From the NCBI RefSeq assembly GCF_000153205.1, contig NZ_CH672427.1:1556060-1620059 (forward strand): a stretch of DNA of 64,000 nucleotides. The letters run 5' to 3'. The notes below the pieces were generated by a model. It saw only the letters and a program-made list of their open reading frames with translations, was not told the origin of the DNA and did no database searches. A program made the translations under genes and the position numbers. Source of the stretch: Nitrococcus mobilis Nb-231 (lineage in GTDB: Bacteria; Pseudomonadota; Gammaproteobacteria; Nitrococcales; Nitrococcaceae). The number at the start of each line of letters is the position of its first letter. The first letter of the stretch is position 1. Positions 43,809 to 53,900 of this stretch are shown piece after piece.

Positions 43809-44996
43809 TCAGAGGCGCTCTAATGCCAAAGCAATGCCCTGCCCCCCACCGATGCACAACGTAACCACTCCACGGCGAATGCCATCACGCGCCATCGAGT
43901 GCAGTAGCCGGGTGGTAAGGATCGCGCCGGTCGCGCCGATGGGATGGCCGTGCGCGATGGCGCCACCGTCGACGTTGACGATTTCTTCGGAGAGCCCCAA
44001 ATCACGGGTGACCGCGATCGCGATGGCGGCGAACGCTTCGTTGATCTCGATGCGTTCGATCTCCCCAATCGTCCAACCGGCCCGTGCCAATGCTTGCTTC
44101 ACTGCGGGCACCGGGGCCAGCCCGAAGAAACCCGGCTCCATCGCGCCGATGCCGTAACTGACTAGCCGGGCCATAGGCTCGAGGCTCTGCCGCTCGGCCC
44201 AGCCGCGCTCGGCCACTAGCATGGCCGCCGCCGCACTGTTCAGTCCCGGTGCGTTGCCGGCCGTGATGGTGCCTTCCTTGCGAAAAGCCGATCGTAGTTT
44301 GGCCAAACCGGCCAGCGTCGTATCCGGACGGTTCGCCTCATCCCGAACAAAAGTCAGCGTTTCCCTTTTGCCCGGTACTTCCACCGGTACGATCTCGGTC
44401 TCGAACCGACCGGCCGCCTGCGCCTCACCAAAGCGCTGTTGACTGCGCAGCGCCCAGGCATCCTGCTGCTCACGGCTGATCGCGTATTCTTGCACCAGAT
44501 CCTCGGTATGCCAGCCGGAATGCTGCTCGGAGAAGGCGTCGTTGAGACCGTCGCGCAGCATACTGTCATGGATCTGCGCTGGACCCATCCGATGGCCCCA
44601 GCGGCCATCGAGATCAACATACGGTGCCTGATCCATATTCTCCATGCCGCCGGCAATGGCGCAATCGACCAGCCCCAGCATCACCTCCTGGGCGGCACTC
44701 ACGATTGCCTGCGCACCCGAACCACAGACGCGATTGACGGTCATTGCCGGCACCTCAACCGGCAACCCGCCGTTAATCGCCGCTTGTCGCGCTGGGTTCA
44801 TCTTCGCCCCGGCCTGCACGACTTGGCCCATGACCACGCTGTTAACCGCCTGGCCCTCCAGGCCCGCACGCTGCAGACAACCGCGAATCGCTACCGCGCC
44901 GAGTTCCGGAGCCGGTATATTTTTTAAGGTGCCGCCGTAAGCACCGATTGCGGTGCGCACCGCTTTACAGATAACCACTTCGGTCGATCCATTCAT
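43809..44996 (-). CDS. Acetyl-CoA C-acetyltransferase (thiolase)
   Basis: A 395-residue thiolase that condenses or cleaves acyl-CoA. The nucleophilic Cys lies in NRVCGSGAQAIVSAAQE (about residue 90). The catalytic His is in GGAIAHGHPIGATGA (about 350) and the second Cys in CIGGGQGIAL (about 382). N-terminal AVRTAIGAYGGTLKN is typical. Length fits acetoacetyl-CoA thiolase (AtoB/PhaA). It could supply acetoacetyl-CoA for polyhydroxybutyrate, but the phaC/reductase genes in this window are decayed, so a role in general acyl-CoA metabolism is more likely. It is a single gene. Confidence 0.92.
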   Translation of the reverse strand: MNGSTEVVICKAVRTAIGAYGGTLKNIPAPELGAVAIRGCLQRAGLEGQAVNSVVMGQVVQAGAKMNPARQAAINGGLPVEVPAMTVNRVCGSGAQAIVSAAQEVMLGLVDCAIAGGMENMDQAPYVDLDGRWGHRMGPAQIHDSMLRDGLNDAFSEQHSGWHTEDLVQEYAISREQQDAWALRSQQRFGEAQAAGRFETEIVPVEVPGKRETLTFVRDEANRPDTTLAGLAKLRSAFRKEGTITAGNAPGLNSAAAAMLVAERGWAERQSLEPMARLVSYGIGAMEPGFFGLAPVPAVKQALARAGWTIGEIERIEINEAFAAIAIAVTRDLGLSEEIVNVDGGAIAHGHPIGATGAILTTRLLHSMARDGIRRGVVTLCIGGGQGIALALERL

Positions 44997-45511
44997 CGCC
45001 TTTGCCCTCCCCGCGTTATACGCTCCGCCGCTCGCTCATTCCACTGCCGATAGGCCGTGTTCTCTTACCGGCTACGCAAGCGCTTTTGTCGTATTCCGGC
45101 CACCCAGACCACGCCGTACAACTTAATTTATTGCTGTAGTAATCGACTCCCCCGTTCCACGGCATCACGCAGATCAATTGGGGCCCAACCCGGGAAACCG
45201 CCGAAATAGCCCCCGCAACCGCGCCTATCGACCATGATCGCATAGACCTCGGCCACGCTCAGCGAAGTGCCAGGGATCCGCGCGCTCGCAGCGCGCGATG
45301 ACGGCTTTGATCTCGACCCCACAACCGGCTTGCCTTCCAGCATCGATTCGACCGCCCAGCGCGTGTGTTGGTACCGCCCGTCGCTGCATACATTACAATC
45401 GTGGTGTGCTGGCTCAATTGACTCAATTGAATATCTAGACCTGTTGATCCGGCTAGAAGTTCGGCATTGCCATACGCGGCGAATTCCTGCTGAATAAAAG
45501 AATAAAAGATT
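44997..45511. other. 515-base gap; no gene recognised
   Basis: Short open frames on both strands (for example minus 45128-45532) show no recognisable domain, and I cannot support a gene or RNA here. Confidence 0.4.
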
Positions 45512-45797
45512 AAGGAGGGTCCACTTGGGCATGGGGAAGAGGCTGGATAAAATCGAAGCCTACCTGCGGCGCTGTCGCGAACTAAGCGCTTTTTGCTACG
45601 AAAACGGCTGGATCGACAATGACACGCTGCGCTGGGAGGTAGTCAAGCGCACCACCGCGGGCCTGGAGGTAAGCGCCACTTTCGATGAAATCACCACCCA
45701 GGGCGGCGGCTGCGTGGCGAGGCACATCGAGCGTTTCGGCCGCCTGCATCTGCAATTGAACAGCGCCGGGGAAGTGATCGCCGGGCAACCCTACTAA
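45512..45797 (+). CDS. Small hypothetical protein (88-90 residues)
   Basis: A small acidic/basic mixed soluble protein (RLDKIEAYLRRCRELSAFCY at the start, ending SAGEVIAGQPY). AAGGAGGG at 45512-45519 strongly supports translation; the coding start is TTG at 45525 or ATG at 45531, with TTG having the better spacing. No family recognised. No membrane segment or signal peptide. The region from 45512 is included to show the ribosome site. Confidence 0.6.
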
Positions 45798-45887
45798 GAC
45801 AACACCGATTGGGGTCGCCCCACCGGCCTCGTGAGTTGCCTCGCCAGAGACCCTCCCAACGTAAACACTCGCCTCGACCGAGCCCGC

Positions 45888-46385
45888 TCAGCGATGCAGC
45901 ATCGTCTCCGGTCCATCCTCGACCGGCAATTCAAGCTCCGAGCGATCGCCCGGCGGCCACGGCAGCTGCATGCTGTGTAACAAAAGCAGCATCACCGCAG
46001 GCAACACCGCATCAGACGGCAGATCGGCTGGAATGCTCGTAAGCGGAAAACCTTGCACCTCGTTGGTGGCCGCAACCATCAGCATCTGATGATGTCGCTC
46101 CAGAAGCACCCGCCATACCTCTAGCTCCAAATCTTGCCAAGTTTGCGCACGCGGCCTGACGGAGAACGCCTCGATGGCCTCATCGGCCGCGCGGCTATGG
46201 TGTTTACTGTAGGGAATGCCGCGTATCTCATAGAGCCGGGAACGCAGGATATCGTTCACTGGCCAAAGGATCTCGAGTACCCGCATTCCGCCGAGCTGAA
46301 CGAACTGCATCTGGGAAAGCGGCTTGTCCAAAACCGATTCGAAGTAGGCTTTTGCAAGTTCGACATTGTTCATCGGGGCCTCCAT
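45888..46385 (-). CDS. Hypothetical protein of about 165 residues
   Basis: The start at 46385 (MEAPMNNVELAKAYFESVLD) is chosen because GGAGG lies five bases upstream. The protein is soluble, with a Leu-rich segment near residues 125-140 (AVLPAVMLLLLHSMQLPWPP) that may be buried. RRRAQTWQDLELEVWRVLLE-type helices suggest an alpha-helical fold. No family recognised. It faces the small gene at 45.5 kb convergently, about 90 bases apart. Confidence 0.6.
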   Translation of the reverse strand: MEAPMNNVELAKAYFESVLDKPLSQMQFVQLGGMRVLEILWPVNDILRSRLYEIRGIPYSKHHSRAADEAIEAFSVRPRAQTWQDLELEVWRVLLERHHQMLMVAATNEVQGFPLTSIPADLPSDAVLPAVMLLLLHSMQLPWPPGDRSELELPVEDGPETMLHR

Positions 46386-46777
46386 TGTATCCTCCGGATC
46401 GCGCGCCTTGCGCTGCTGCGGCCACGCCCGGCCGGCACAGTGGCAAGAGTTCCGTCGCCATTGCAGCGTGGCTTTTCGACCGGTGGCAATCAGCTGTGAA
46501 ATGTTGCAGCACGATCGCAAACGGCTCAACCACCGACACCAGATACAACCAACCGAGCCGCTGGGTCCAAAGATGACCCAGCGTGCGCAACGCGAGCATG
46601 GCGCTGAGCCCTTTGTTTTAGTACCTTGCGAAGAACCCGGCGCTCAGCCAATAAAATTGTTCGACTTCCACCCTACAAAAGCGGCCGCGTAGGGAGGAAT
46701 TCGTGTGCAAGCCCCCAGCATAACTCACTGTCTACGGGCTACGACTAAGGAGTAGCCCAAGATAACAAGCGCTTGCC
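46386..46777. other. Gap upstream of the lytic transglycosylase; no gene recognised
   Basis: About 390 bases; open frames here lack any family resemblance. Confidence 0.35.
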
Positions 46778-46790
46778 AGGAGGGATCCGC

Positions 46791-48782
46791 ATGCACTGGC
46801 GTCGCCAATCGAACGTCCGAGCGGTGTTACGAGCGAGCCTGCTCACGGTACTGGCATTCCTCGTTAGCATGGGTATCACCGAGGCCAAGGAGCGCGGCGC
46901 AACGACACCTTTGTCCTTATATGAAGCCGCTCTGCGCAACCTCGAGGCCAACCAGCTGCAACGCTTTCGCGAACTGGCCGGACAGCTGGAAGCCTTCCCG
47001 CTCTACCCTTATCTGCGTTACGCCGAACTGCGTCATCAGATCGAATCGGTAACGACCGCTGCGGTGGAAGCCTACCTTGAGCATTATTCCGATTTGCCCG
47101 TTACGCCGCGTTTGCGTATCGCCTGGTTACGCGAGCTCGCCCGGCGCGAAGACTGGGCCACCTTCTTAGCAAGCTATCGTGGCGAGCGGAATGTCTACCT
47201 ACGTTGCGCCCAGGTTCAGGCCGAGCTTGCCATGGGGCACAAAGCACAAGCCATCGCCGCGGCTAAGCCTTTGTGGCCGGTGGGGTATCGGCAACCGCAA
47301 AGCTGCAATCCCGCTTTCGATTTGTTGGCCCAGAGTGGTGTGCTGACGCCCGAACGAGTCGAAAACCGCATTCTACTGGCATTGCAAGCCGGTCATAGCC
47401 GACTTGCCGCGGAGCTGCTTGAGCGGTTGCCGGCCGCTGGCCGCGACAAAGTCGCGCATTGGCTCGAGGTGTACCACCACCCGGAGACGGCACTGCAAAA
47501 CCCGCCGCTGGGATCCGATGCAGTAGTATCGCAGCTGCTCACGGCCGCCCTGGGCCATTTGGCCCGCGCCGATCCCGCGCAAGCCCACCGGCTGTGGTCG
47601 AAAATCAAGGCCCGCTACAGTTGGCCGGAGACGCTAACTGGCCCGGTCGAGCGCAATATCGCCCTGCGTGCTGCGTACCACGGGCTACCGAGCGCGAACG
47701 GGTGGCTGCAAGCGCTGCCCGAGACGCAAGCGGATGCGCGCGTCCATGCCTGGCGGGTACGCAGCGCCTTGCGCGCCGGTGAGTGGGGGGCAGTGGCCCG
47801 CGCCGTAAAAGAGATGCCCGCTGCGCAGAGCAACGCCACGGTGTGGCGCTATTGGCAGGCTCGTGCCATGGAAAAACTGGGGCAGCGCGAGCGCGCCAAG
47901 CGCCTCTACCGCACGATCGCCAAACAGTTTTCCTACTACGGCTTTCTGGCCGCCGATGCACTTGGAACCCCGTACCGGTGGGGAGCCGCAATCCCCCCCC
48001 CGGAACCGCTGCGTAAACGCACACTGCACCGGCGAGCGGCCTTGCAACGCGCCCTGCTACTGCACCAAGCCGAACAACACGAGCTGGCCCACCTCGAGTG
48101 GCGCACGTTCATCCGTCGCTTAAAAGGGCGCGATCGCTTGGCGGCAGCACGCATCGCCGAGGAACAGAATTGGCCTTGGGCGACTTTATACGCGGCCGTC
48201 ACGGCCGGCGTGAACAATGCCTCATTGCTGCGTTTTCCGATGGGCTATTTGAGCGCGGTGCGCCGCAGCGCACAGGCAAGCGGCATCGATCCCGCCTGGC
48301 TCTTGGCGCTGATTCGCCAGGAAAGTGCGTTTCGCGGCAGCGCCTGCTCCCATGCCGGGGCGTGCGGCGTGATGCAGCTGATGCCGGCCACGGCACGTTG
48401 GGTACTCAAACGCAACGGCCAGGACAGTGCCGATCTGAGCACGACCATCAGCGACCCGGCCAACAGCATCGCGGTCGGCGCCGACTACCTCGCGTATCTG
48501 CGTGGGCGCTTCTCTAGCCACATACTGGCCTTAGCCGCCTACAATGCCGGCCCCGGCAATGTAGCCAACTGGGTAAACGTAGCGGAGCCGCCGGTTGGCA
48601 GCGCACGTTGGATCGAAACACTCCTGTATGGTGAGACACGCCGCTACCTCAAGGCCGTGGTCTTTAACAACGTGATCTATCGACTGCGGCTCAATGATCA
48701 AACAATGCGTGTCGACCAGCTTTTGCAGGAGGAACGTACGCAGCGCGCTCAGGCTGGAATAGAAAATCTTGCCGGTGAATAA
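46791..48782 (+). CDS. slt: Soluble lytic murein transglycosylase (Slt70 family)
   Basis: Periplasmic peptidoglycan-cleaving enzyme of 663 residues. An N-terminal signal peptide (RASLLTVLAFLVSMGITEAK) is followed by the superhelical U and L domains. The C-terminal GH23 catalytic domain shows the catalytic Glu at about 511 in IRQESAFRG, then GACGVMQLMPATARWV and ALAAYNAGPGNVANW. AGGAGGG sits five bases before the ATG at 46791, deciding this start over an in-frame codon six residues earlier. Single gene; length slightly above E. coli Slt70. Confidence 0.93.
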   Translation: MHWRRQSNVRAVLRASLLTVLAFLVSMGITEAKERGATTPLSLYEAALRNLEANQLQRFRELAGQLEAFPLYPYLRYAELRHQIESVTTAAVEAYLEHYSDLPVTPRLRIAWLRELARREDWATFLASYRGERNVYLRCAQVQAELAMGHKAQAIAAAKPLWPVGYRQPQSCNPAFDLLAQSGVLTPERVENRILLALQAGHSRLAAELLERLPAAGRDKVAHWLEVYHHPETALQNPPLGSDAVVSQLLTAALGHLARADPAQAHRLWSKIKARYSWPETLTGPVERNIALRAAYHGLPSANGWLQALPETQADARVHAWRVRSALRAGEWGAVARAVKEMPAAQSNATVWRYWQARAMEKLGQRERAKRLYRTIAKQFSYYGFLAADALGTPYRWGAAIPPPEPLRKRTLHRRAALQRALLLHQAEQHELAHLEWRTFIRRLKGRDRLAAARIAEEQNWPWATLYAAVTAGVNNASLLRFPMGYLSAVRRSAQASGIDPAWLLALIRQESAFRGSACSHAGACGVMQLMPATARWVLKRNGQDSADLSTTISDPANSIAVGADYLAYLRGRFSSHILALAAYNAGPGNVANWVNVAEPPVGSARWIETLLYGETRRYLKAVVFNNVIYRLRLNDQTMRVDQLLQEERTQRAQAGIENLAGE

Positions 48783-49053
48783 TGCCTGCAACTCCGCTAT
48801 CCAACCAGAAACCGTTCTGATCAGAAGGCACACTGGGTAGTTGCCCCTGAGGCTGGGTAAAACAAGATATCTCGATACTTACCCAGGTCAGCGGCGGATG
48901 TATTACATAGAACGGGCGATCTGCGCTCTTCCATGCAATGGCGTAGGCTCTGCCGGCCAGCCATGGCCGGCACCGGCGACGAGAACGTCTGTATTCTGCT
49001 ATCAACAATGAGTTATCAGGTATTCCCGTAGAATTTAGGAAACAGTTCGTAGC

Positions 49054-50967
49054 ATGAGACATGTCACCGATAGCGGGACGTGCACATCCTCCCACGCCTG
49101 GGAATTCATTGCACGCCCAAACCCGCTGCCGCTGCTGCCTAAATCGCACCCTAAGAGGGACGACTTTGCTAGGAATAAGCCGGGGGAAAATGCGCCGCCG
49201 GCCCGCACCCCCGCTCAGTCAACAAGCGCAATCTTCTGGGTGTTGCTCCTAATTTTTGGATCGTGTGCGTACTCACCCTTTACCGAAGCGGCGGACAACC
49301 TGAAAATAAAAATTTCTGGCATAGATGATGAGTTACTCAACAACGTACAGGTTTTTCTGAGTATAGCCCAAGAAAACAAGACTGTTGAAAAAAAAATACC
49401 CGACCGAAAAGTGCAAGAACTGCACCGGCGAGCGACCGGTGAAATCAAACAGGCGCTCCAACCCTTCGGGTATTATCAACCCATAATTGATAGCAGTCTT
49501 GAGAAAAAAGAAAATGTCTGGAAAGCGCGCTATAAAATAAATAAAGGCCCTCCGACCAGAATCCGCAAAGTGGAGATCCGTCTAACGGGTGAGGGGCGCG
49601 ACGCGCCTTCCATCAGGAAGGCCCTCAAGTCGGTAAAAATCGCAGTGGGTCAGAGGCTGCGGCAACAAAAGTACACAATACTAAAACATGATTTGCAGGA
49701 GGCCGCCTATGCCATCGGTTACCTCGATGCCAAATACAGCCGCAGCCAGATCCTCGTCAACCCCGACAAGCAGCGCGCCGAAATTTATCTGATTCTCGAC
49801 ACAGGGCCTCGCTACTACTTCGGCGATATCACCATTGACCAAGATATCCTCAACCCGAGCTTCGTCGATAAATTCGTGCAAATACAATACGGCGATCCAT
49901 TTGAGAGCGACAGGCTGATCGATTTACAATTTGCGTTGACCGACAGCGATTATTTCAGCCATGTCGAGTTACAGGCATCTCAAGACAAGGCTCAAAACCA
50001 ACACGTACCGGTCAGCATAAAGACCGAGCCAAAAAAACCACAAAAATACCGGATCAGCGGGGGGTTTGGTACCGATACCGGACCTCGAGTAGGACTTGGC
50101 GTGCTGTTTCGGCGGGTGACGCGTACCGGCCATCAATTTCGCACCGATCTAGAAGTGTCTCAAATAACACTGCGACTGGGCTCGCAATATAAGATTCCGA
50201 TAGGCAATATCGCCAGTGAATACTTGGATTTTACCGCTACCGTCGAAAGAGCGATTATTGCTGATGCAATTTCCTTACAATACACCATCGGCAGCAGTCT
50301 TAATCAGGACTGGCTGGGAGGGCGGCGGCGCCTGTCGCTGGATTTTAGGCGCGAGCGTTTCTCGTTCGGGAACAACTCCGCGCAGACCGCGAACTTGCTC
50401 ATCCCAGGGATCAGCTATTCCCGCCAGGTCGCCGACGATCCCTTGTTCACCCGCAAGGGGTATAGCGTAGCGTTGGACTTACACGGCGCCGCGCAGCCGG
50501 CGCTCTCGAGCACGAGTTTCCTGCAGACCCATTTGAGCGGACAAGGCGTGCTGCCGTGGGCAAAACGCGGCCGTTTATTACTAAGAGTGGATTACGGAGC
50601 GACCGTCACCACTGACTTCGATAAACTGCCACCTTCGCAACGGTTCTATGCCGGCGGCGCCCGCAGCGTACGCGGCTATGCATTTAGGACGTTGAGCCCA
50701 GAAAACGAGGATGGTGATGACATCGGCGGGCGTTACTTGCTGGTAGGCAGCGTTGAAGCGGATTATCTGCTCATCGGCGATTTCGGCGCCGCGGTATTTT
50801 TCGATGCCGGCGATGCTACGCTCGACCCGAGCTTCAGCCTGAAAAGAGGCGTTGGAGGCGGGCTGCGCTACCGCTCACCGGTAGGAATGGTACGCCTTGA
50901 TGTCGCCCATCCTCTGGATAGTAACGACGCGTTTCGCATCCACTTCAGCATCGGCCCGGATATTTGA
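49054..50967 (+). CDS. tamA: TamA-like Omp85 outer membrane protein
   Basis: Outer-membrane part of the translocation and assembly module. The 637-residue protein has POTRA domains (about residues 85-330; GPPTRIRKVEIRLTGEG and KYTILKHDLQEAAYAIGYLD are typical). The C-terminal barrel carries the Omp85 hallmark GGARSVRGYAFRTL and the closing GLRYRSPVGMVRLDVAHPL. The hydrophobic signal (FWVLLLIFGSCAYSPF) starts only at residue 60. The true start may therefore be a later GTG, or the N-terminus is unusually long. tamB begins two bases downstream, so the pair is co-translated. Confidence 0.92.
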   Translation: MRHVTDSGTCTSSHAWEFIARPNPLPLLPKSHPKRDDFARNKPGENAPPARTPAQSTSAIFWVLLLIFGSCAYSPFTEAADNLKIKISGIDDELLNNVQVFLSIAQENKTVEKKIPDRKVQELHRRATGEIKQALQPFGYYQPIIDSSLEKKENVWKARYKINKGPPTRIRKVEIRLTGEGRDAPSIRKALKSVKIAVGQRLRQQKYTILKHDLQEAAYAIGYLDAKYSRSQILVNPDKQRAEIYLILDTGPRYYFGDITIDQDILNPSFVDKFVQIQYGDPFESDRLIDLQFALTDSDYFSHVELQASQDKAQNQHVPVSIKTEPKKPQKYRISGGFGTDTGPRVGLGVLFRRVTRTGHQFRTDLEVSQITLRLGSQYKIPIGNIASEYLDFTATVERAIIADAISLQYTIGSSLNQDWLGGRRRLSLDFRRERFSFGNNSAQTANLLIPGISYSRQVADDPLFTRKGYSVALDLHGAAQPALSSTSFLQTHLSGQGVLPWAKRGRLLLRVDYGATVTTDFDKLPPSQRFYAGGARSVRGYAFRTLSPENEDGDDIGGRYLLVGSVEADYLLIGDFGAAVFFDAGDATLDPSFSLKRGVGGGLRYRSPVGMVRLDVAHPLDSNDAFRIHFSIGPDI

Positions 50968-50969
50968 TC

Positions 50970-53900
50970 ATGCGCGCTATCCTAGCGACCGTACTTAGCT
51001 TGATCGTCACCGCGCTAGGTTTGGTCGTGCTGGTAGTGGCTTTGGTACTGACAACCGAGACCGGTTTGGAAGTTACGCTGGGACAGGCGCAGGCGTTTCT
51101 TCCGAAGCGCTTCTCTGTGAGCTCGATCGACGGCCGACTGATCGGCCCATTGACCATCCGCAACCTGGAGCTCAAAACTAAAACCTCCCGCCTCACGGCA
51201 GGCTATATACACTTCGACTGGTCGCCGACACGGTTATTCCTCGGTGCGGTGGTGATCGATCGCTTGCACGTGCGGAATGCGAGTTTCACTAGCTACGCCA
51301 ATGCCTCACCGGAGAAACCGGAGCCGAGCGAGCCCCCCGATCCACTTGCGTTGTTACAGCCACCGCTCGCCATCGAGCTCAACGACATTGCCTTGCGGAA
51401 TTTCGAATACCGTGCTCCCGAAAGCGAACCGTTCGTCATCGAACGTGCTGAGCTGGCGGCCGGCCTCGATGCACGTGGGTTACATATCGACACGCTGCGG
51501 GCGGCAGGCCCGCTATTCGAACTCGAAGGTCAGGCGAGCATCGAGCCGCAAAACGGTCAACCCACAGAGGCCAAGCTGAACTGGCAAGTACGACTGCCGG
51601 ACTACCCAACGGCCGCGGGTCACCTCACGCTCAATGGCAGCCTGCAGGAGCTGCACATCAAACAGCGCACTAAAGCACCGTACCGCACCCAAGCCACCGT
51701 CGTGCTAACCGATGTCCTAGGGGAACCGCATTTCCGAGCCAAATTGAAGCTAAATGCCATCAATCTGCCGGCCATACGCGCGGACCTGCCGAATGTGACG
51801 ATCAACGCCACCGTCCGCGCCAAAGGCCAAGCCGCGGATATCGAGTACACGACTCGCGCGAAGGTTGTCGAGCCAGCTCAGGGAACCTTTACCCTCGCGC
51901 TCGACGGCGGTCTGGAAAAACAGATTCTCGGTATCGATCGCCTAGCGCTAGCGGTCGTGGACACGCCAATCCGCCTGCAAGCTACCGGCCAGGTAAACCT
52001 CAGCGGCGAACAACCCGACCTGAGGCTGAAAGCAGACTGGCAGAAGCTGCGTTGGCCACTGCAAGGCGAGCCACAGATCACCAGTCCTAACGGCCACCTC
52101 GCCATTACCGGCACACCTCTAAATCTGACCGCCGGACTCGATGCCACGGTGGGTAATACGGGCGGTGTAGACGCCCGCATCCGGCGTGAGCAAGACAACA
52201 TCCGGCTTGCGCTCAATTGGCATGATTTAAACTGGCCGTTGCAAGAACCTCGAATAGCAAGCCCTCAGGGTACGGCGCGAGTGAAGGGCACCCTGCAGCA
52301 GTACACGCTGGCCGTCCACACCCAGGTTAATATGCCGGAACAAGCCAACGGCCACGTCATTCTGGAGGGGACCGGCAGCAGCCAATCGATCGACTTAAAG
52401 CGCATCAACCTAAAAGTGCTGCAAGGCGAGGTCAAGGGCAACGCCAGCGTGGTCTGGCAACCGCAGCTCGACGCTCGAATAAGCCTCAATGGTGATGGGA
52501 TCAACCCGGGCGTGCTGCTGCCCGAATGGCCGGGGAAGCTGGCTTTGCAAATACAAGCGAGCGCCCAGCAGACGGAAACGCTCACCGCGCAGCTTGCCGC
52601 ACTGGATATTACCGGGCGGTTACGGGATCAGGACTTCGCCCTCAAAGCCCGCGGCGACTACCATGAGGATGAATTACAGCTCGAGCGCCTGTCACTGGTC
52701 TCGGGCTCCAGCACCATCCAGGCCTCCGGCACAGTCGGCTCCACGCTTGGAATCAATTGGCGAATCGACAGCGAGAATCTCGCCACGCTCTGGCCGGGGG
52801 CCGCCGGTTCGCTCCACGCCCGGGGCAAGTCAGAAGGCCCCCTACGGCAGCCGCGAGTCAAAGCCACACTAACCGGGGAGGGGCTGCGCTACACCCAATA
52901 CAAAGTCGGCGAGCTCGACCTTCAGGCCAATGTCGACCTACAAGGCCACACGCAATCGTCCCTCGAACTTAACCTGCAAAACGGCCTGGCCGCCGGCATC
53001 GAGTTGCGCAAAATACGCTTCACGGGCTATGGAACACCGCAGAACCACGAACTCGAACTGGCAGCAAACACCAGCACGGGGGACGCCGAGCTGCATTTAA
53101 ACGGTGGGCTAAAGCAATCCATCTGGTCTTTTCGGCTCACCCAAGCGCGGCTCAAGTATCCAGCGCTGCCGGCCTGGACATTGGCGGAGCCGACCCAAGG
53201 CCGGGTGAGCACCGAAGTCCAAGAGCTGGAGCGCAGCTGCTGGGTTAGTGCACAGGCCAAGCTGTGCCTGCGCGGACAAAAATCCGCCGAAGGCCTCCAG
53301 GCTGCCTTCCAACTCCAGCGTTTACCATTCGGGTACTTTGCCGAATTCCTGCCTACCAATATCGGCCTCAAGGGCAAACTCAGTGGCCATGGCGAGATCA
53401 GACAGCCCACAGGGGCAGCGCTGGCCGGCGACGTGCAAATTGAAACCACCGCCGGCGAAATCCTTGCGGCCACCGACGAGGCGAAAGCACCGACTCCAGT
53501 GCTGCGATTCAAGCCCGCCGATGTACGGGCCGTTGTGGGTGATCAGGGTCTCAAGCTCCAGATTGACTTACCGTTCGTCGATCAGGGCGGACTCCAGGTG
53601 AACGCTCAAATTCCGGCTGGCGACGCGCCGTTGACGGTGCGCCCCTTAAATGGGCAAATCCACGCACAAATACGCGATATCGGCTTTCTCGCCAAACTGG
53701 CGCCCGATATCGAGCGTATCGCCGGCCGATTGCAAGGCCGAATGCAAATATCGGGCTCCCTGGCACGGCCGGTGCTGCTCGGGCGGCTCGCATTGCTAAA
53801 CGGCTCCGCCCGGCTGCTCACCCCCGGTCTGGATATCACGGAACTGAGCCTAGAAATCGCCGGCCAGCGCGATGGTGGCTTGAGCTACAGTCTCGATGCG

